NCBI GenBank assembly: GCA_000733355.1
Contig: JNVV01000004.1
Coordinates: 836,623 to 900,622, forward strand
Source: Falciphora oryzae
Taxonomy: Eukaryota > Ascomycota > Sordariomycetes > Magnaporthales > Magnaporthaceae
Direction: 5' to 3'
Length of the DNA stretch: 64,000 nt
Shown: positions 32,121-43,883 of the stretch, piece after piece
Position numbering within the stretch: the first letter of the stretch is position 1
Layout: each line of letters opens with the position of its first letter
Program-made: the position numbers and the translations under genes
The notes under the pieces: generated by a model
What the model was told of the DNA's origin: nothing
Seen by the model: only the letters and a program-made list of their open reading frames with translations
Databases searched by the model: none

Positions 32121-33557
32121 TCAAGAAAGTTCAAACACGCCGAGCTCAGGCCAGTGTGCGGTCATATCCACGGGCGCTATAGCGATCATGGACCGACTCC
32201 CCTCCGGGCACGGGGGAACCGAGCCCAAGGGAAATAACCAAAATCCCACCACGGGGCTGACCTGCTGCCAGTGCAACCGGGCGGCCTCGAGGCGCTCGGC
32301 GAACCCGGGGGCCAAAGAGTTGCGTTCTGCTCTCGACTCGCAGATGCCGGGGAAGTCGACCTCCGTGTCTATTCTGATACAGGCCAGCCCGTCCTGGCGG
32401 TCGTGCGGCAGGTCATATTTGTGGCTGGAGGCGGCGATCAGAAGATGGAACGCCGTCCCGGCGGCGGCCGACGGGGGGCCCTCGGCATCCGCGACGTCGC
32501 TCTGGTCGCCTGCGGCCCGCACGGGAGGCATGTCCAGCTCGGCAAGGAGCTCCTGCCACCTTTTAAACAGCCAATCCGAGTGCCCGGAGTAAAAACTCAT
32601 GGGTACATTGGAAAGATCCGGGCCGATGGGGCGCGGGTCGCGACCTAGGCGCGAAAAGCCCGGGGCCGCCGCCATTAAGGGGTAGGATTGGTTCAAAAAG
32701 GGGTCCACTTCTCGAGAACAGGTGCCGGCGAGGCCGTACATGCGGCCCAGCCCCGATGTATGTTCGAAAAAAACCTCGCGAAGCTGTGCCAACGAGTCTT
32801 TAAAAGCGTTAATGGCGGCGGCGTTAAGCCACCGCTTTAGTCCGCCTTCCACCATTGCAGGACGGAGCGCGTGTAGGAAGTGGTGATCGGCAGCAAGTTT
32901 AAGGAGGCCCACGCCGCGCGGGTCATGGACTGTTTTGAAGCGCTGGATAAAGTTTGCCATAACATAGCTGGCCGAGAAAGCAGTTTCCCGCCCATGGCTA
33001 ATGCGAATAATGTCATGCTCCGGGTTAAGGCGGAGCACGCCTGCTGGCGCCGCTTGCATGCCCTCTGGGTTATTTTCAAACGAGTTAAGGCGGATGAGCC
33101 CTGGCGAGCCGTCATCGTTCGGGGGGTCTGAGCTGAGCCGCAAGGTCGCCTCCCATATTCGAGCTTCTTTACCACCGAACACGACGGGCAGGGGCAGACG
33201 GTAGAACTCGAGGGCAGCAGCGCGAGCTTCGGTGTCCACACAGAAGAGCTTACTATAAAGGTGGTAGCCGTTGGCGATGACGGTGTAGTTGGTCACAGGC
33301 TCCCCGTCGGCCTGCGTGTTTGACACCTTCCTGACGAGGCCTTCGGGCAGGGAGCCGTACTCGGCAAACCCCCCGCTAACGGTAAGGCGAATGATGCGCT
33401 CGCGACCATGTAAAACGTGGTGCCATACCCGGAGGCGGAGTTCTTTGGGAAGAAGCGGGAAGAGGTGAAAGGTCGAGGGCAGGTCGCGGCCTCGCGTGGC
33501 CCTGGCGTGCTCGTCGTTAAAAAGCCGCACATGTCCCGGTTCATCTTGTGTCGACAT
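32121..33557 (-). CDS. 2EXR-domain protein (hypothetical, intact)
   Basis: An intact 478-codon intronless frame. Residues about 30-47 (FHLFPLLPKELRLRVWHHVL) match the 2EXR motif, a fungal domain named for its E-x-R pattern and present in large lineage-expanded families of unknown function. The rest has a middle region with conserved-looking FENNPEG and RLNPEHDIIRIS blocks, a helical segment, and a C-terminal Ala/Pro-rich part. There is no signal peptide or membrane segment. Unlike the neighbouring pseudogene it has no premature stop, so it may be expressed. The first ATG (33557) precedes the 2EXR motif by about 30 residues, normal for this family. Confidence 0.85.
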   Translation of the reverse strand: MSTQDEPGHVRLFNDEHARATRGRDLPSTFHLFPLLPKELRLRVWHHVLHGRERIIRLTVSGGFAEYGSLPEGLVRKVSNTQADGEPVTNYTVIANGYHLYSKLFCVDTEARAAALEFYRLPLPVVFGGKEARIWEATLRLSSDPPNDDGSPGLIRLNSFENNPEGMQAAPAGVLRLNPEHDIIRISHGRETAFSASYVMANFIQRFKTVHDPRGVGLLKLAADHHFLHALRPAMVEGGLKRWLNAAAINAFKDSLAQLREVFFEHTSGLGRMYGLAGTCSREVDPFLNQSYPLMAAAPGFSRLGRDPRPIGPDLSNVPMSFYSGHSDWLFKRWQELLAELDMPPVRAAGDQSDVADAEGPPSAAAGTAFHLLIAASSHKYDLPHDRQDGLACIRIDTEVDFPGICESRAERNSLAPGFAERLEAARLHWQQVSPVVGFWLFPLGSVPPCPEGSRSMIAIAPVDMTAHWPELGVFELS

Positions 33558-33889
33558 TATGGGCTTTGATTAGTTGGGGGGAGACAACGTAATGAGAATG
33601 ACGGATGTCTATGTAGTGCTTATTGACCTTCTTGCCTGGAACCGAACTTCCAAATCATCGTTGATTTCGGTAGTTTGGCAGAAGATGGAGGAAGGAGAGA
33701 GCTAATAATGGAAGGCTATAAACTAGCGATTGTCCTTAACGTGTAAGGATATCACGGCAGGTAGGGTGGCTGCAAAAAGGTGGCCAAAAGAGAGATGTAT
33801 TAAGAAGAAATCGAGGCCGGAGGCCGGTGCGTGCGCTGCACTTTATCTACTGCCTGGAGGGGCTGACGTAATACGGGCCCGTGCGCCCT
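33558..33889. other. host intergenic / promoter of the 2EXR gene
   Basis: About 330 bases upstream of the 2EXR start. A plus-strand open frame (from 33730) runs into the LINE fragment but has no recognisable content before about 33890. Confidence 0.4.
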
Positions 33890-35692
33890 GGACCCCTAAT
33901 CGCCGTAATAAAAAAAGGCAAACGTGGCGCAGCTTAAGTGCTGTGGATGGGTGGGGAACGAAAAGTGCGCCAACGCACAACGATACTTTACAAATGCTAT
34001 GGCAAACGGCGGACCTTTTACGGCCGAAGCCCACGCTTTGGAGGCAACGGTCCGGGCGGCCAAAAGACAGCACTGGGCAAACGTATTAGAGGAAGTCGAT
34101 TCCCCGGGAGCGCTATACCGTGCCGTAAAGTGGCATAAACTTGCACCTGCTATACGGCTTCCCCCGTTAAATATCGACGGGGAGGTTATAGTAGCCCCAA
34201 GGGATAAAGCGGAAGCATTGGGCCGCAAGATCTTCCGCAGGTTTACGGCGGAGGACGACCTATAGGAAGACCCGTTGCAGCAAGGGGCTCCCTAAGGGAC
34301 CGCACAATTCCCGTGGGACCCTTACGTCCTTTTGGAAAAATGCCGGAAGTGCATTGTTGGCACGGCAAACACGGCCCCGGGCACCAACTCCCTATCGGTT
34401 AGGCTATTTATAGCGGTATGGCCAGCAATAGGGGAATACGTTAGGGCCTTTTTCAAAGCCTGCTTTAGGGTCGGGCACCACCCGGGCCCTTTCCGCACCG
34501 CGGAGGTGGTAATGTTAAAAAAGCCGAATAAAAAGGATATGATGGATCTGAAGTCCTACCGCCCGATAGCCCTGCTCCCGTGTTTAGGGAAGGGGTTAGA
34601 GCGTTTGGTAGCTTTACAAATGGCATCCCTCGCGTTGCAGTACGGGCTGATAGCCTCATAATACGCTAAGGCTACCCCTAAAAAGGCTGCTACTGATTTA
34701 ACGGCGTGCGTGGCCTATAAAGTGGAACGGGCTTTTTAAAAGAGCAAAACGGCCGCTTTCGTTACTGTAGACGTATAAGGGGCTTTCGACGCTGCATTCC
34801 GCCGGAGGCTACTTTAAAGGCTTTTAAAATAAGGGTAGGACCTAACGTTCGTGCGTTGGGTATTATCCTTCGCTGGAAATAGGGTGGTTAAAGTGCGTTT
34901 GGAAGACGCTACGGCTCCCACTTTTTCCCCGGATTGCGGGCTACCCCAGGGGTTACCGGCATTACCGGTCCTATTTATGCTTTATATGGCCGAAATCCTT
35001 TTTAAAGCAAAAGGGGTTAGGTACGGATATGTGGACGATATAGGCATTTGCGTAACGGGTAGCATTTCGGAGGAGTGCTCCCGTAAAGTAGGGGCTACGG
35101 TAACGGAAATCCTTCGTTAGGGAAGGGCTAATAAAGTGGCTTTCGACCCGGGGAAGTGCGAGTTTATGTATTTTTTTTAGGCGGAAAAACCTCATAACCC
35201 CGGCGGTTACGGCGGAAGGTTTTACTATTTAATAAGCTATAGGAGCTTTACGGTAGTTAGAGGTTCTTTTCGATTAACGGTTTAATTTTAGCTTTTACGT
35301 TAACTATAAGGTCGCAAAAGCTTAAAGCGTTGCTAACTACCTCCGGGGGCTTACGAATTCGATAGGGGGGATACCGGCGCATTCGGTTTACAAAGCTGTT
35401 ATAACGGTTATAATCCTTACGGCTTTATACGGGGCCGAAATATAGTATAGGGGCAAAACTAAACTACACCCGTATAAACTGATATAATAGCAAAATACCT
35501 GGTAAAGCCATTTAATCGAGCGGGTTAATAAAGCACTACAAACGTCCTTCTGGGCAATGGTACTAATTTAGAAAACTATACCGATAAACGCTTTGCACTA
35601 CGAATCCGGCATTCCTAACACCGAAGCGCTTTTAAATTAAACCCGCTTCCGTTTTACGGCCCGCATAAAAACGGTTCCGGAGGATCACCTTT
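33890..35692 (+). mobile_element. LINE (non-LTR retrotransposon) fragment, Tad-like
   Basis: A 5'-truncated, RIP-decayed non-LTR element. The plus-strand translation gives the pre-RT linker (EAHALEATVRAAKRQHWANVL, DSPGALYRAVKWHKLAP, about 34030-34160), then RT motifs KSYRPIALLPCLGKGLERL (34550-34610), FVTVDV (about 34760), GLPQG (34935-34955) and YVDD (35026-35037), and a thumb segment NKVAFDPGKCEF. The RT signature is that of fungal Tad/I-group LINEs. It has frameshifts and TAA/TAG stops. The 3' end is lost at the junction with the Gypsy fragment at 35693. The left edge is approximate. Confidence 0.82.
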
Positions 35693-36289
35693 TATAACAA
35701 GAGGTCAAAGACGGCTTGGAGAAGGATCTCTATATTGCAAATAATCTTTCTATGGGCTTAAAAAATGCTTAAAGAAGAAGGAATCTTTTAGGGAAAACAT
35801 AATAAATGGCAGGGTTTATATAAACCACCCTGTGATCCGTGCGAAGTATTAAATACATGATTTACACTGCCCTTCCGGCCTTCGGCCTTTGGGTTTCGGG
35901 GCCGTTGGGCACCTATACCGGTTCCCGGGCCTTTTGTGGAGCCGATTAGGTGAGTCCACGAGTTCTTCCGTATAACATTATCCTCCTTTTCCTAAGGCGC
36001 GTTTTAAACCCTTTTAAAGCCCGCTTAAAGGATGCGGCCGCGCTTATATCTTATAACACGCGGGGATCCCTAGGCTTATCGGGGTTAAGCTAATGAAAGG
36101 TAACAACGTGTTGCTTAAATCCGTCGGTATCGAAATGCTCCCAAAGTTCCCACGTCCAGTCCTTTTTTCGTAAGTAATCTTCCCATTAGATAAAATAACG
36201 AACCTTCCCGCTTATATTTATGGAATTTATAACTTTTTTTATAACGAAATTTCCTATAACCGAAAGGGCTTCCCGCAATACTTGGTTAG
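35693..36289 (-). mobile_element. Gypsy-B: truncated Gypsy copy (3' LTR plus 312 bp of pol end)
   Basis: A variant I LTR in minus orientation (35693-35977) followed by the chromodomain-coding end of pol, equivalent to 8762-9361 of Gypsy-A. It stops abruptly at CTTGGTTAG where Gypsy-C begins. The rest of this copy is not found on the other side of Gypsy-C. Confidence 0.88.
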
Positions 36290-36584
36290 TGTCATACGGA
36301 AAAACCCGTGGACCTAACTAATCGGCATCACGAGTCGGCCTCACGGAGGGTCGAAGACCCGCATAGGCGGTCAACGGCCCTAAGGCCAAGCGGTGAAGGT
36401 CGGAAGGCAGTGTGAATCATGTACTCGATACTTCGCACGGATCACAAAGGGTCTATATAAACCCTGCCATCTCCTATATCCTTCACGAAAGATTCCTTCC
36501 TCCTCAAGCATCTCTTGAGCCCATAAAAAGATTATCTGCAATCTAGAAATTCTTTCTCCAAGCCGTCTTTAACCCCTTGTTACA
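36290..36584 (+). repeat. Gypsy-C 5' LTR (variant II, 295 bp)
   Basis: It matches 42982-43276. It differs from variant I LTRs in a central block of about 100 bp (between the ACC near position 30 and the GGAAGGCAGTG-type motif) but shares both outer parts. Confidence 0.93.
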
Positions 36585-36600
36585 AATAATCTTTCTACGC
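36585..36600 (+). promoter_or_regulatory. self-complementary primer-binding site of Gypsy-C
   Basis: AATAATCTTTCTACGC starts immediately after the 5' LTR. Its first 12 informative bases (ATAATCTTTCTA) are the reverse complement of TAGAAAGATTAT in the LTR (43216-43227). No match to the 3' end of a common primer tRNA is apparent. This is the arrangement used by self-priming Tf1-type elements. Confidence 0.65.
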
Positions 36601-36683
36601 TCTGCCCCCTAACGGAAGCCTCACTATCTTTCCTCCTAAGCTCTAAAAAGGCCCTATCAATCGGTACCCCTAAGCCCCAACTG

Positions 36684-39600
36684 TTGCCTTCTTTAGCGAA
36701 TAAAACCCTAAGGCCACACCACAAACACTTTAACTGTCACCGGTGTTCTCGAACGGGTAAAAGCGAAAAGAATATACAGGAGGGTCGTTTCACCCTCCCA
36801 ATCGCCCTAGCGAAATCACGGGACTCCAAAAAAGGCCGGAAAATCTCCTTTGTACCCTTAGGACTTTACGCTGCCCAGGAATACAGGGAACCGGACCCCC
36901 TCATCTCGTCTGCAACGATATCTCCTTCCTTACCAAGCGATTTTAGCATATCGGCCGTGGAATTAACGGAATCCCCTTTTTTGCCTAGCGATTCCGGTAT
37001 GCCTGCCGATACTATGCCGGCCCAATCTGGGAAAGCGGCCGGAAAAGCCCCCGAAAGCCCCTCCCGGTCTGCACCGGAAAAACGTTAAAATACCCCTATG
37101 CTTAACGATCAGGGGGCACTTATCCTTTATTCGGCACCCCCCTTCAACATAGCCCTCGAACAACAAGCCCTTATATCCGTAGGACGCCTTCAGGATCCCC
37201 CGGGCTGGATGACCGAAATCTAGCGGGAATTTATCAGTACGCACGAAGCAATTTCGGCCCTATCCCGAAGTGTGAGCCAGGAAATTCTCGCCGATCAGGA
37301 ACAAATCCGCGAAATCGGGACCCATTACGACCGCATTACCCACGCGTACCATACCGTCGTCTCCTTATATAAAGAAGGCCTAATCGCTTCCGCCGATCAA
37401 CAAAAAGCATTCCGGCAACGGATTATCGGAAAAAGCCAGGCATTTGCACAACAAGTTTGGGCCACGGTTGCCACTTTGGCCGAAAAGCAACAAATCCGTT
37501 CGGAAGCCCTAATTCAACTCCGGGACGTTACTCGGGCCCAACAAACCCACCTGCAAAACCTACAAGCACGACTTTCCACCTTCGAAAAGGGAGTTTCCAA
37601 CTGGGCCGTTAATAAAAATGCCCAAATCCAGGATCTCCTAACCAAGGAGCATATTTCGCCCGAGGCCCTCACCGAAACCGAGCGACGCATATTAGCTCAA
37701 ACTCACCAGCTTGTCAAAGACGCCGTACGGGAAAGCCGGCGGCTTGCAGCACAAAAAAAGCGGCCTAAATCAGCTACTGTACTTTCGGCCCTGCAACGAT
37801 CGTCTCAACAACCCGGATCAAACCAAAGCTCTCCCCAGGACGTACCCGTCCCTACTAAGGAAAACAAAGCCGAAGTTAATACCGATATACTTCCGCCTTC
37901 CGCTTTTAAACAAACAAGCTCGATAGCGCGGGAACGGATCGTCGGATCGAACGCCGGCTTGCTAGCCGCACAAATGGAAAAGACCCTAAGGGATTCACAA
38001 ACCCGAACAAACCAGGCCCGCACAAGCATTACGCCGGGACGGACACAAGGACAACCCGCTAATAATCCGGACTTTTCGGACTCTTCGGAATCGGATAATA
38101 GCGATAATAACCTGCCACCGCGACCTCCTAACCGAAAACTACGGCTGTTCCGATCACCCTCTCCGCCAAACGATAGGGCTTCGCAACCCCCTAAAGGAAC
38201 TCCCCAAAGCACGGTCTTTATAGTCAACCCCGTGCAACTCAAAGCCCCCAGCGCTTTCGAAAGAGATCGCACCAAATTTAAAAACTAGTGGTTCGTAGTA
38301 CAGGCTTATATAAACGCCTGCCCCCAAAGCTTCACTAGTAACCCACACCGCATCACTTAGGTCGGGTCCCTCCTAAAAGGAGCCGCTCTCCAATAGCACG
38401 TAGCCAAAGCACGTTCATTGGAATCCATAAACGTTCAAAATTCCTGGAAAGGATACGCTTCGTCGCTAAAGGAGCACTATAAAGACCCTAACGAAAAACG
38501 AACTAATGCCAAAAAACTCCGGTCCCTAAAGTACAACGGCGATATCGTCGGCTACCTAACGAAGCTAGGGCAGTACAATATCACTACCCGATAAACCGGC
38601 ACAACCTTCCGGGATTTCGTCCAATCCTCGCTACCCGAAGGTATCGCCGATTTGGTATATGCCAATAAAGGTCGAATCCCTACGGACGACGCCGAATTCC
38701 TCAAAACCTTTTAAAAGGCAGGGATCACTTACGAGCAAAAGCTCGCAAATAAAACCTCCATTAAGGCTTTGATATAAAAAACGGGCCAAAAGGAAAAAGG
38801 AAAAAACGAGCCCGCTTCGAATCAGGAGCGCTCGAACGCGGGCCGTCGCCGCGGCAAAAGCTCCAACAGGAACCCAAATCCATCCTCAAGCTCCCGTTCC
38901 GGAAAGAAAGCCAACGATAAAACTGCCAACAAAAAAAGTAACGTTTGGACTACGACCAAACTGGCACTCGAAAGGGTCGAACAACGCGATATCGACGCAC
39001 GAAAGTTGGCCAAAGCCGACTACTGGCGCTATGGAAAAAAAGGGCACCACACGTTGGAATGCTACGCCAAAAAGGACACCAACGGCAAGGAACTCCCTCC
39101 TACACCGGCAAAAACGGCCGGCGCCAAATCTATCCTTAAACGCCTTACGACGGACGAACAAAAGGAACAGCCACAAGCTAAAAGGGCCAAAATTGCAAGC
39201 CTCGTTTCGGAAGCCCCAAACGAAACACGAATTTTTAAATTATTAAATTCGGAATCGGACGATAACTGTTAACAACCATCGACTATCGCTGCTGCCCGAA
39301 GGCCCCTAACGGATAAAGAGCTCGCAAAGCCGATCCTCCGTATGTATATACGGGCAAAAGGATCGAAGGAGATACCTATTCGGGTCCTTTTAAATGGAGG
39401 TAGCGATACGAAGGTTATTTCGGACAAAATAGCCAAGCAGTTTCCAAAGCATTTAGTCGATAAAGCTATTCCCCGCATTATAACTACCTTTTTAAAGGCG
39501 GTCGAACCAAAAGCCGGAAAGCAACTAGTAATCGACGTTACCCTCCGGCACAAAACGCACTATTTTACGGAAACGTTCGAAATTAGTCCTACGGATCCAA

Positions 39601-42600
39601 ATTGCGACGTTATCCTACCCTTCGCATAGCAAAAGCAACACCCACCGTTGGGCTTATTAGATCGCGACCTTCGAAATATCCGCATGGATTCGGACAAATG
39701 CCGGAAGTGCAACAAGCCCCGGGCCCGGAAGCCACAGGACTTACGGCCCCTAAAAGGCTTACGCCTTCGGAAGGATATAAAAACGGTCGAACCCGCAGTT
39801 ATTGCAGCCATTAAATACGGGCATGGTATTCCTTCCCCTAAGGAAATGGCCAAAACAGACTCGGACGGCCTCGAATCGGTACCAGAAAAGTTTAGGGAGT
39901 TCCTTCCTATTATAACGGAAGCGGCCGCTACCCGTTTTCCCGATCATCAGCCCTAAGACCACGAAATTCACCTAAAAGAAAGAACTCAATTAAACCATGG
40001 CCCCTTATACCAAATAAGCCAAAAGGAGCTGGACGTTTTAAAGCCTTAGCTGGAAAAGCATATGCGAACCGGCAAAGTTAAGCCATACAAAACTGCCAAC
40101 AGTTCGCCCCTTATATTCGCAAAAAAAAAAAACCCCCTCGATCCCTTAAAGGTAGTGGTCGACTATAGGGACGTAAACGCCAAAACGATTCCAATTCGGT
40201 GCCTTATCCCGCTTATTACGGAGCTCCAGGATCGACTTCGGAATGCCAAATGGAAAACGAAAATCGACCTTAAAACCGGGTTTAACCTAATTCGGATGAG
40301 AAAAAGGCACGAATAGCTTACGGCCTTCCGCTGCAAATACGGCGTCTTCGAATTCACGGTTATGCCTATAGGCCTTATCAACGCCCCCGCCACCTTCCAA
40401 AGCATAATAAACCATATCTTTATAGACCTTATCAATGCCGGGCTCCTCGTATATTTGGATAACCTCTTAATATACGCAAAAACCAAAAAACAACACGATA
40501 GTTTGGTAAAGGAAGTGCTTCGCCGCCTTACCAAACACAACCTGGCCGTAGCCCCTCGCAAATGCGTCTAAGGGGTACACGAGGTCGAGTTCTTTGGTTA
40601 CATAATAGGACCCGAAGGCATCGCAATGTCCAAAAACAAAGTTAATGCTATTATCCAATAAGAAGCCCCTAACTGCCTTAAAAACTCCCAGTCGTTTATC
40701 GGCTTTGCCAACTTTTACAGGAGGTTTATTAAAGGGTTTTCAGGAATCGTTAGGCCTATAACGACGGCCAACGCCCTACTTAAAAGCCAATAGCGATGGA
40801 CCCCCGAAATGGAACAGGCCTTCGAAGCCCTTAAAGTCGCTTTCGTTTCGCTTCCGATACTCCGGCATTTCGATCCGTTTTTCCCAGCGCAAATCGAAGT
40901 AAACGCTTTAGACTTTGCCCTTGGAGGGGTGCTATCCCAAAAGGACCCCGAAACCAACAAACTGCACCCCGTTGCCTTCCATTCGCGCAAAATGTCACCT
41001 GCCGAAATCAACTACGAAATCCACGATAAAAAGCTTTTAGCAATCGTCGATTGTTTCGCGAAATGGAAGCATTACCTTAAAAGGGCAAAGCACCGGATAA
41101 AGGTTTATACGGATTACCGGAACCTCGAATACTTCCTAACGGCTAAAGTCCTTAATCGAAAGCAGGCTAAATGGGCACAACAGCTGGCTGGTTATTGGTT
41201 TATAATTAACTACCGGCCAGGAAAGCAAAATAAAAAGGCCGATATGCTATCGAAATTACCCCAACACAAGCCTAAAAAAGGGGGGAGTAAGGATCAGCCG
41301 ATTACGACGATCCTGCAAAAAAAACACATCCCAGCAAGAATTTCGGCCCTGGAAGGACAAAGAGATAACCCCATAAAAAAAGCTTTGCCGTAAGGAGCAC
41401 CTTTTTTCCTCCTATCCCCAAGCCGGCTTTGCAGTATTCCTGTCCTTAAATGGGCTGCGGAATTTACTAACAAAATTAAACAAACTGGTATATCGGATCC
41501 CGAATACCAAAGCCGCTTCCAAAAGCCCGAAAAGGGTGAAAAAGTAGAGGATAGCTTCTTTTATCATAAGGAAAGATTGTAAGTACTAACGGAAGCCCTA
41601 CAAAAGGAAGTCCTCGAGTCCGAACATAACACAAAAGTCGCTGGACATATGGGTATGGACAAAACCCTGGAATTAATCACACGACATTTTTAGTGGCCTA
41701 ATATCGAAGCAAAAGTCCGGGAATACGTAAAGGGATACCTGGAGTGCCAACGCAATAAGGCCCCAAAGCATACCCCCTTTGGACCCCTACAACCTATAAA
41801 GCTGCATTACCAGCCTTAGAAAACGGTAGCCATAAACTTCATTACGGACCTCCCTTTAAGCGATAGGTGCGATTCAATCTGGGTAATAGTAAACCCCTTT
41901 ACCAAAATAGCGCATTTCGTCCCCCTTAAAATCGAGGGTAAAAAATCGGATAACCTTATCCGCATCTTCGCCAAAAAATACTAGCGACTGCACGGTATGC
42001 CTTTAAATATTATCTCTAATAGAGATTCCAGATTTACGAGCCACTTATGGAATGATTTCCTCCGTTTAGTAGGCATTAAGCCAAAAATAAGCACTGCCTT
42101 CCATTTCCAAACGGATAGACAAACCGAAAGGCTTAACTAAAGCCTAAAGGCCTACCTTAGGTTTTTCGTAAATTACGAAATGACTAATTGGGTTAAGCTG
42201 TTACCTACGGCGGAATTTGCCTATAATAATACATTTTCGGCAAGTACTTCCATTACTTTCTTTTTCGCCAACTACGGGTACCACCCAGCTTCTAATAATC
42301 CCCCTTTCCCAAAACGAATACGCAATCCAGCAAGCCAACTTTACCGGCACTAAATAACCCAGGTGCACGAAAAAGCTAAACGGCACTTCGAAAAAGCCCG
42401 GGAACGGATAAAGCATTGGGCCGACAAAAAAAAAGGCCCTTTGCCGGTCCTTACCGAAAAACAGCTTGTTATACTAAACGCCCGGCATATAAAAACCCGT
42501 CGCCTTGCCAAAAAACTCGATGCCAAAATGCTCGGGCCCTTCCGGATCCTTAAGGTTATCTCTCCCACGGCGGTACGGCTGGCCTTACCTAAAGCCTGGA

Positions 42601-43013
42601 AAATCCATAACGCTTTCCACGTATCCCTCATCAAGCCCTACCGCTTTGGCATTTAGGCACGACCTAACCCTAACCAGGTACTACAGGAAGCCCCCTCGGT
42701 TGTAGGAGATTTCGTTATAGAAAAGGTTATAAACTCCATAAATACAAGAGGAAAGGTTCGTTACTTTATCCGGTAGGAGGATTACCTACGCAAAAAGGAC
42801 TGGACGTGGGAACCTTGGGAGCATTTCGATACCGACGGATTTAAGTAGCACGTTATTGCTTTTTATCGGCTTAACCCCGATAAGCCTAAGGACCCCCGCG
42901 TGCCACAAGACATAGGCACGGCCGCATCCCTTAAGCGGGCTTCGGAAGGTCTCGAGACGCGCCCTAGGAAAAGGAGGATAGTGTCACACGGAAGAACCCG
43001 TGGACCTAACTAG
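36684..43013 (+). pseudogene. Gypsy-C Gag-Pol polyprotein, single frame (RIP-inactivated)
   Basis: One register of 2,110 codons runs from ATG 36684 to TAG 43011-43013 inside the 3' LTR, with no frameshift despite many TAA/TAG codons. Gag covers 36684 to about 39270, including a 338-codon open stretch (37272-38288) and the CCHC knuckle near 39026-39064 (first Cys replaced by Tyr: YWRYGKKGHHTLEC). Protease (VLLNGGSDTK; the Asp of DGG is Asn) lies near 39390. RT runs about 40060-40560 with VVVDYRDVNAK and YLDN; RNase H 40809-41270; integrase 41820-42330; GPF/Y near 42530; chromodomain near 42750-42850. The two Asp-to-Asn changes are G-to-A events at active-site codons. Confidence 0.9.
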
Positions 43014-43276
43014 TCGGCATCACGAGTCGGCCTCACAGAGGGTCGAAGACCCGCATAGGCGGTCAACGGCCCTAAGGCCAAGCGGTGAAGGTCGGAAGGC
43101 AGTGTGAATCATGTACTCGATACTTCGCACGGATCACAAAGGGTTTATATAAACCCTGCCATCTCCTATGTCCTTCACGAAAGATTCCTTCCTCCTCAAG
43201 CATCTCTTGAGCCCATAGAAAGATTATCTGCAATCTAGAGATTCTTTCTCCAAGCCGTCTTTGACCCCTTGTTACA
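42982..43276 (+). repeat. Gypsy-C 3' LTR (variant II)
   Basis: A 295-bp LTR with fewer RIP changes than the 5' LTR, so it best shows the promoter elements: TTTATATAAA at 43144-43153 and, about 60 bases downstream, GAGCCCATAGAAAGATTAT at 43209-43227. Confidence 0.93.
43144..43227 (+). promoter_or_regulatory. Gypsy LTR core promoter and presumed RNA 5' end
   Basis: A palindromic TATA box (TTTATATAAA) is followed 56-65 bases later by the segment complementary to the primer-binding site. If transcription begins at or just before GAGCCCATAG, the RNA 5' end could fold onto the PBS. The spacing is inferred; the start site is not demonstrated. Confidence 0.45.
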
Positions 43277-43511
43277 TAGTGCGTTCGTTCGATTTTCCCG
43301 ATAACCTAATAGGTTTCCACTGGCATCTTTTTGCACGACACTTTTATTACCTTAACGTAGTTACAGAATACTTCCGACAAAAATTCGTGCTAAAGTCGTA
43401 CGAGATAGTATTTAGTAGCTTTTGGTAAGCAAAAATCCAGCATTTGCAAAAAGCGTTCCATACGTTTTAAGCTGATAGTAATCGTACGAACGTCGCAATT
43501 TGAAAGAATAT
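43277..43511 (-). mobile_element. Copia fragment (equivalent to 25005-25240 of Copia-1)
   Basis: 235 bp of Copia integrase-region sequence, RIP-diverged from Copia-1, stranded between Gypsy-C and the left LTR of Copia-2. Most of it is the segment that is missing from the body of Copia-2 at 55041/55042. Confidence 0.85.
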
Positions 43512-43883
43512 TGTTCGTGGCACTGTCGGTATACCAACACGGTTGGGGTGAGAAGGCTTCTGGTATTCAATATGTATCCAAAAGTCGTCTATCTTCTAGA
43601 AACAACGGAAGGGCTCCTCGTACGAGCCCTTTAGATACATATATCTCAATCACGGAAGCCGCGGGGTGCGGTCGTCTAAGGCCAGTCCCGGTGCCGGGCC
43701 TGACTTGCGACTTGCACCGCCTCCGTGCATAACCCGTAATCACAGTTCATAACCGGTAATCCCCATTGCCGGTCCCTCTATATCAAAGAGGCAGGGCCTT
43801 TCAGTCCCGGAGTTCCTAATTATTAGGGATTCCCTTTGCCCGTGCTTTTACCTATCGTGCGACCTTTTGCTGCCCTTCCAACA
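43512..43883 (-). repeat. Copia-2 left LTR, 372 bp
   Basis: TGTTCG...CCAACA, with two copies of the 20-bp tandem unit instead of three. RIP-diverged from the other Copia LTRs. Confidence 0.9.

Larger units (their letters stand above)
36290..43276 (+). mobile_element. Gypsy-C: full-length Gypsy chromovirus, plus orientation
   Basis: 6,987 bp with 295-bp LTRs of variant II (36290-36584 and 42982-43276). The polypurine tract (AGGAAAAGGAGGATAG) directly precedes the 3' LTR. The flanks do not form a TSD (GTTAG on the left, TAGTG on the right), and they come from different elements (Gypsy-B and Copia). A later rearrangement at one side is therefore likely. It carries many RIP-type stops. Confidence 0.93.
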
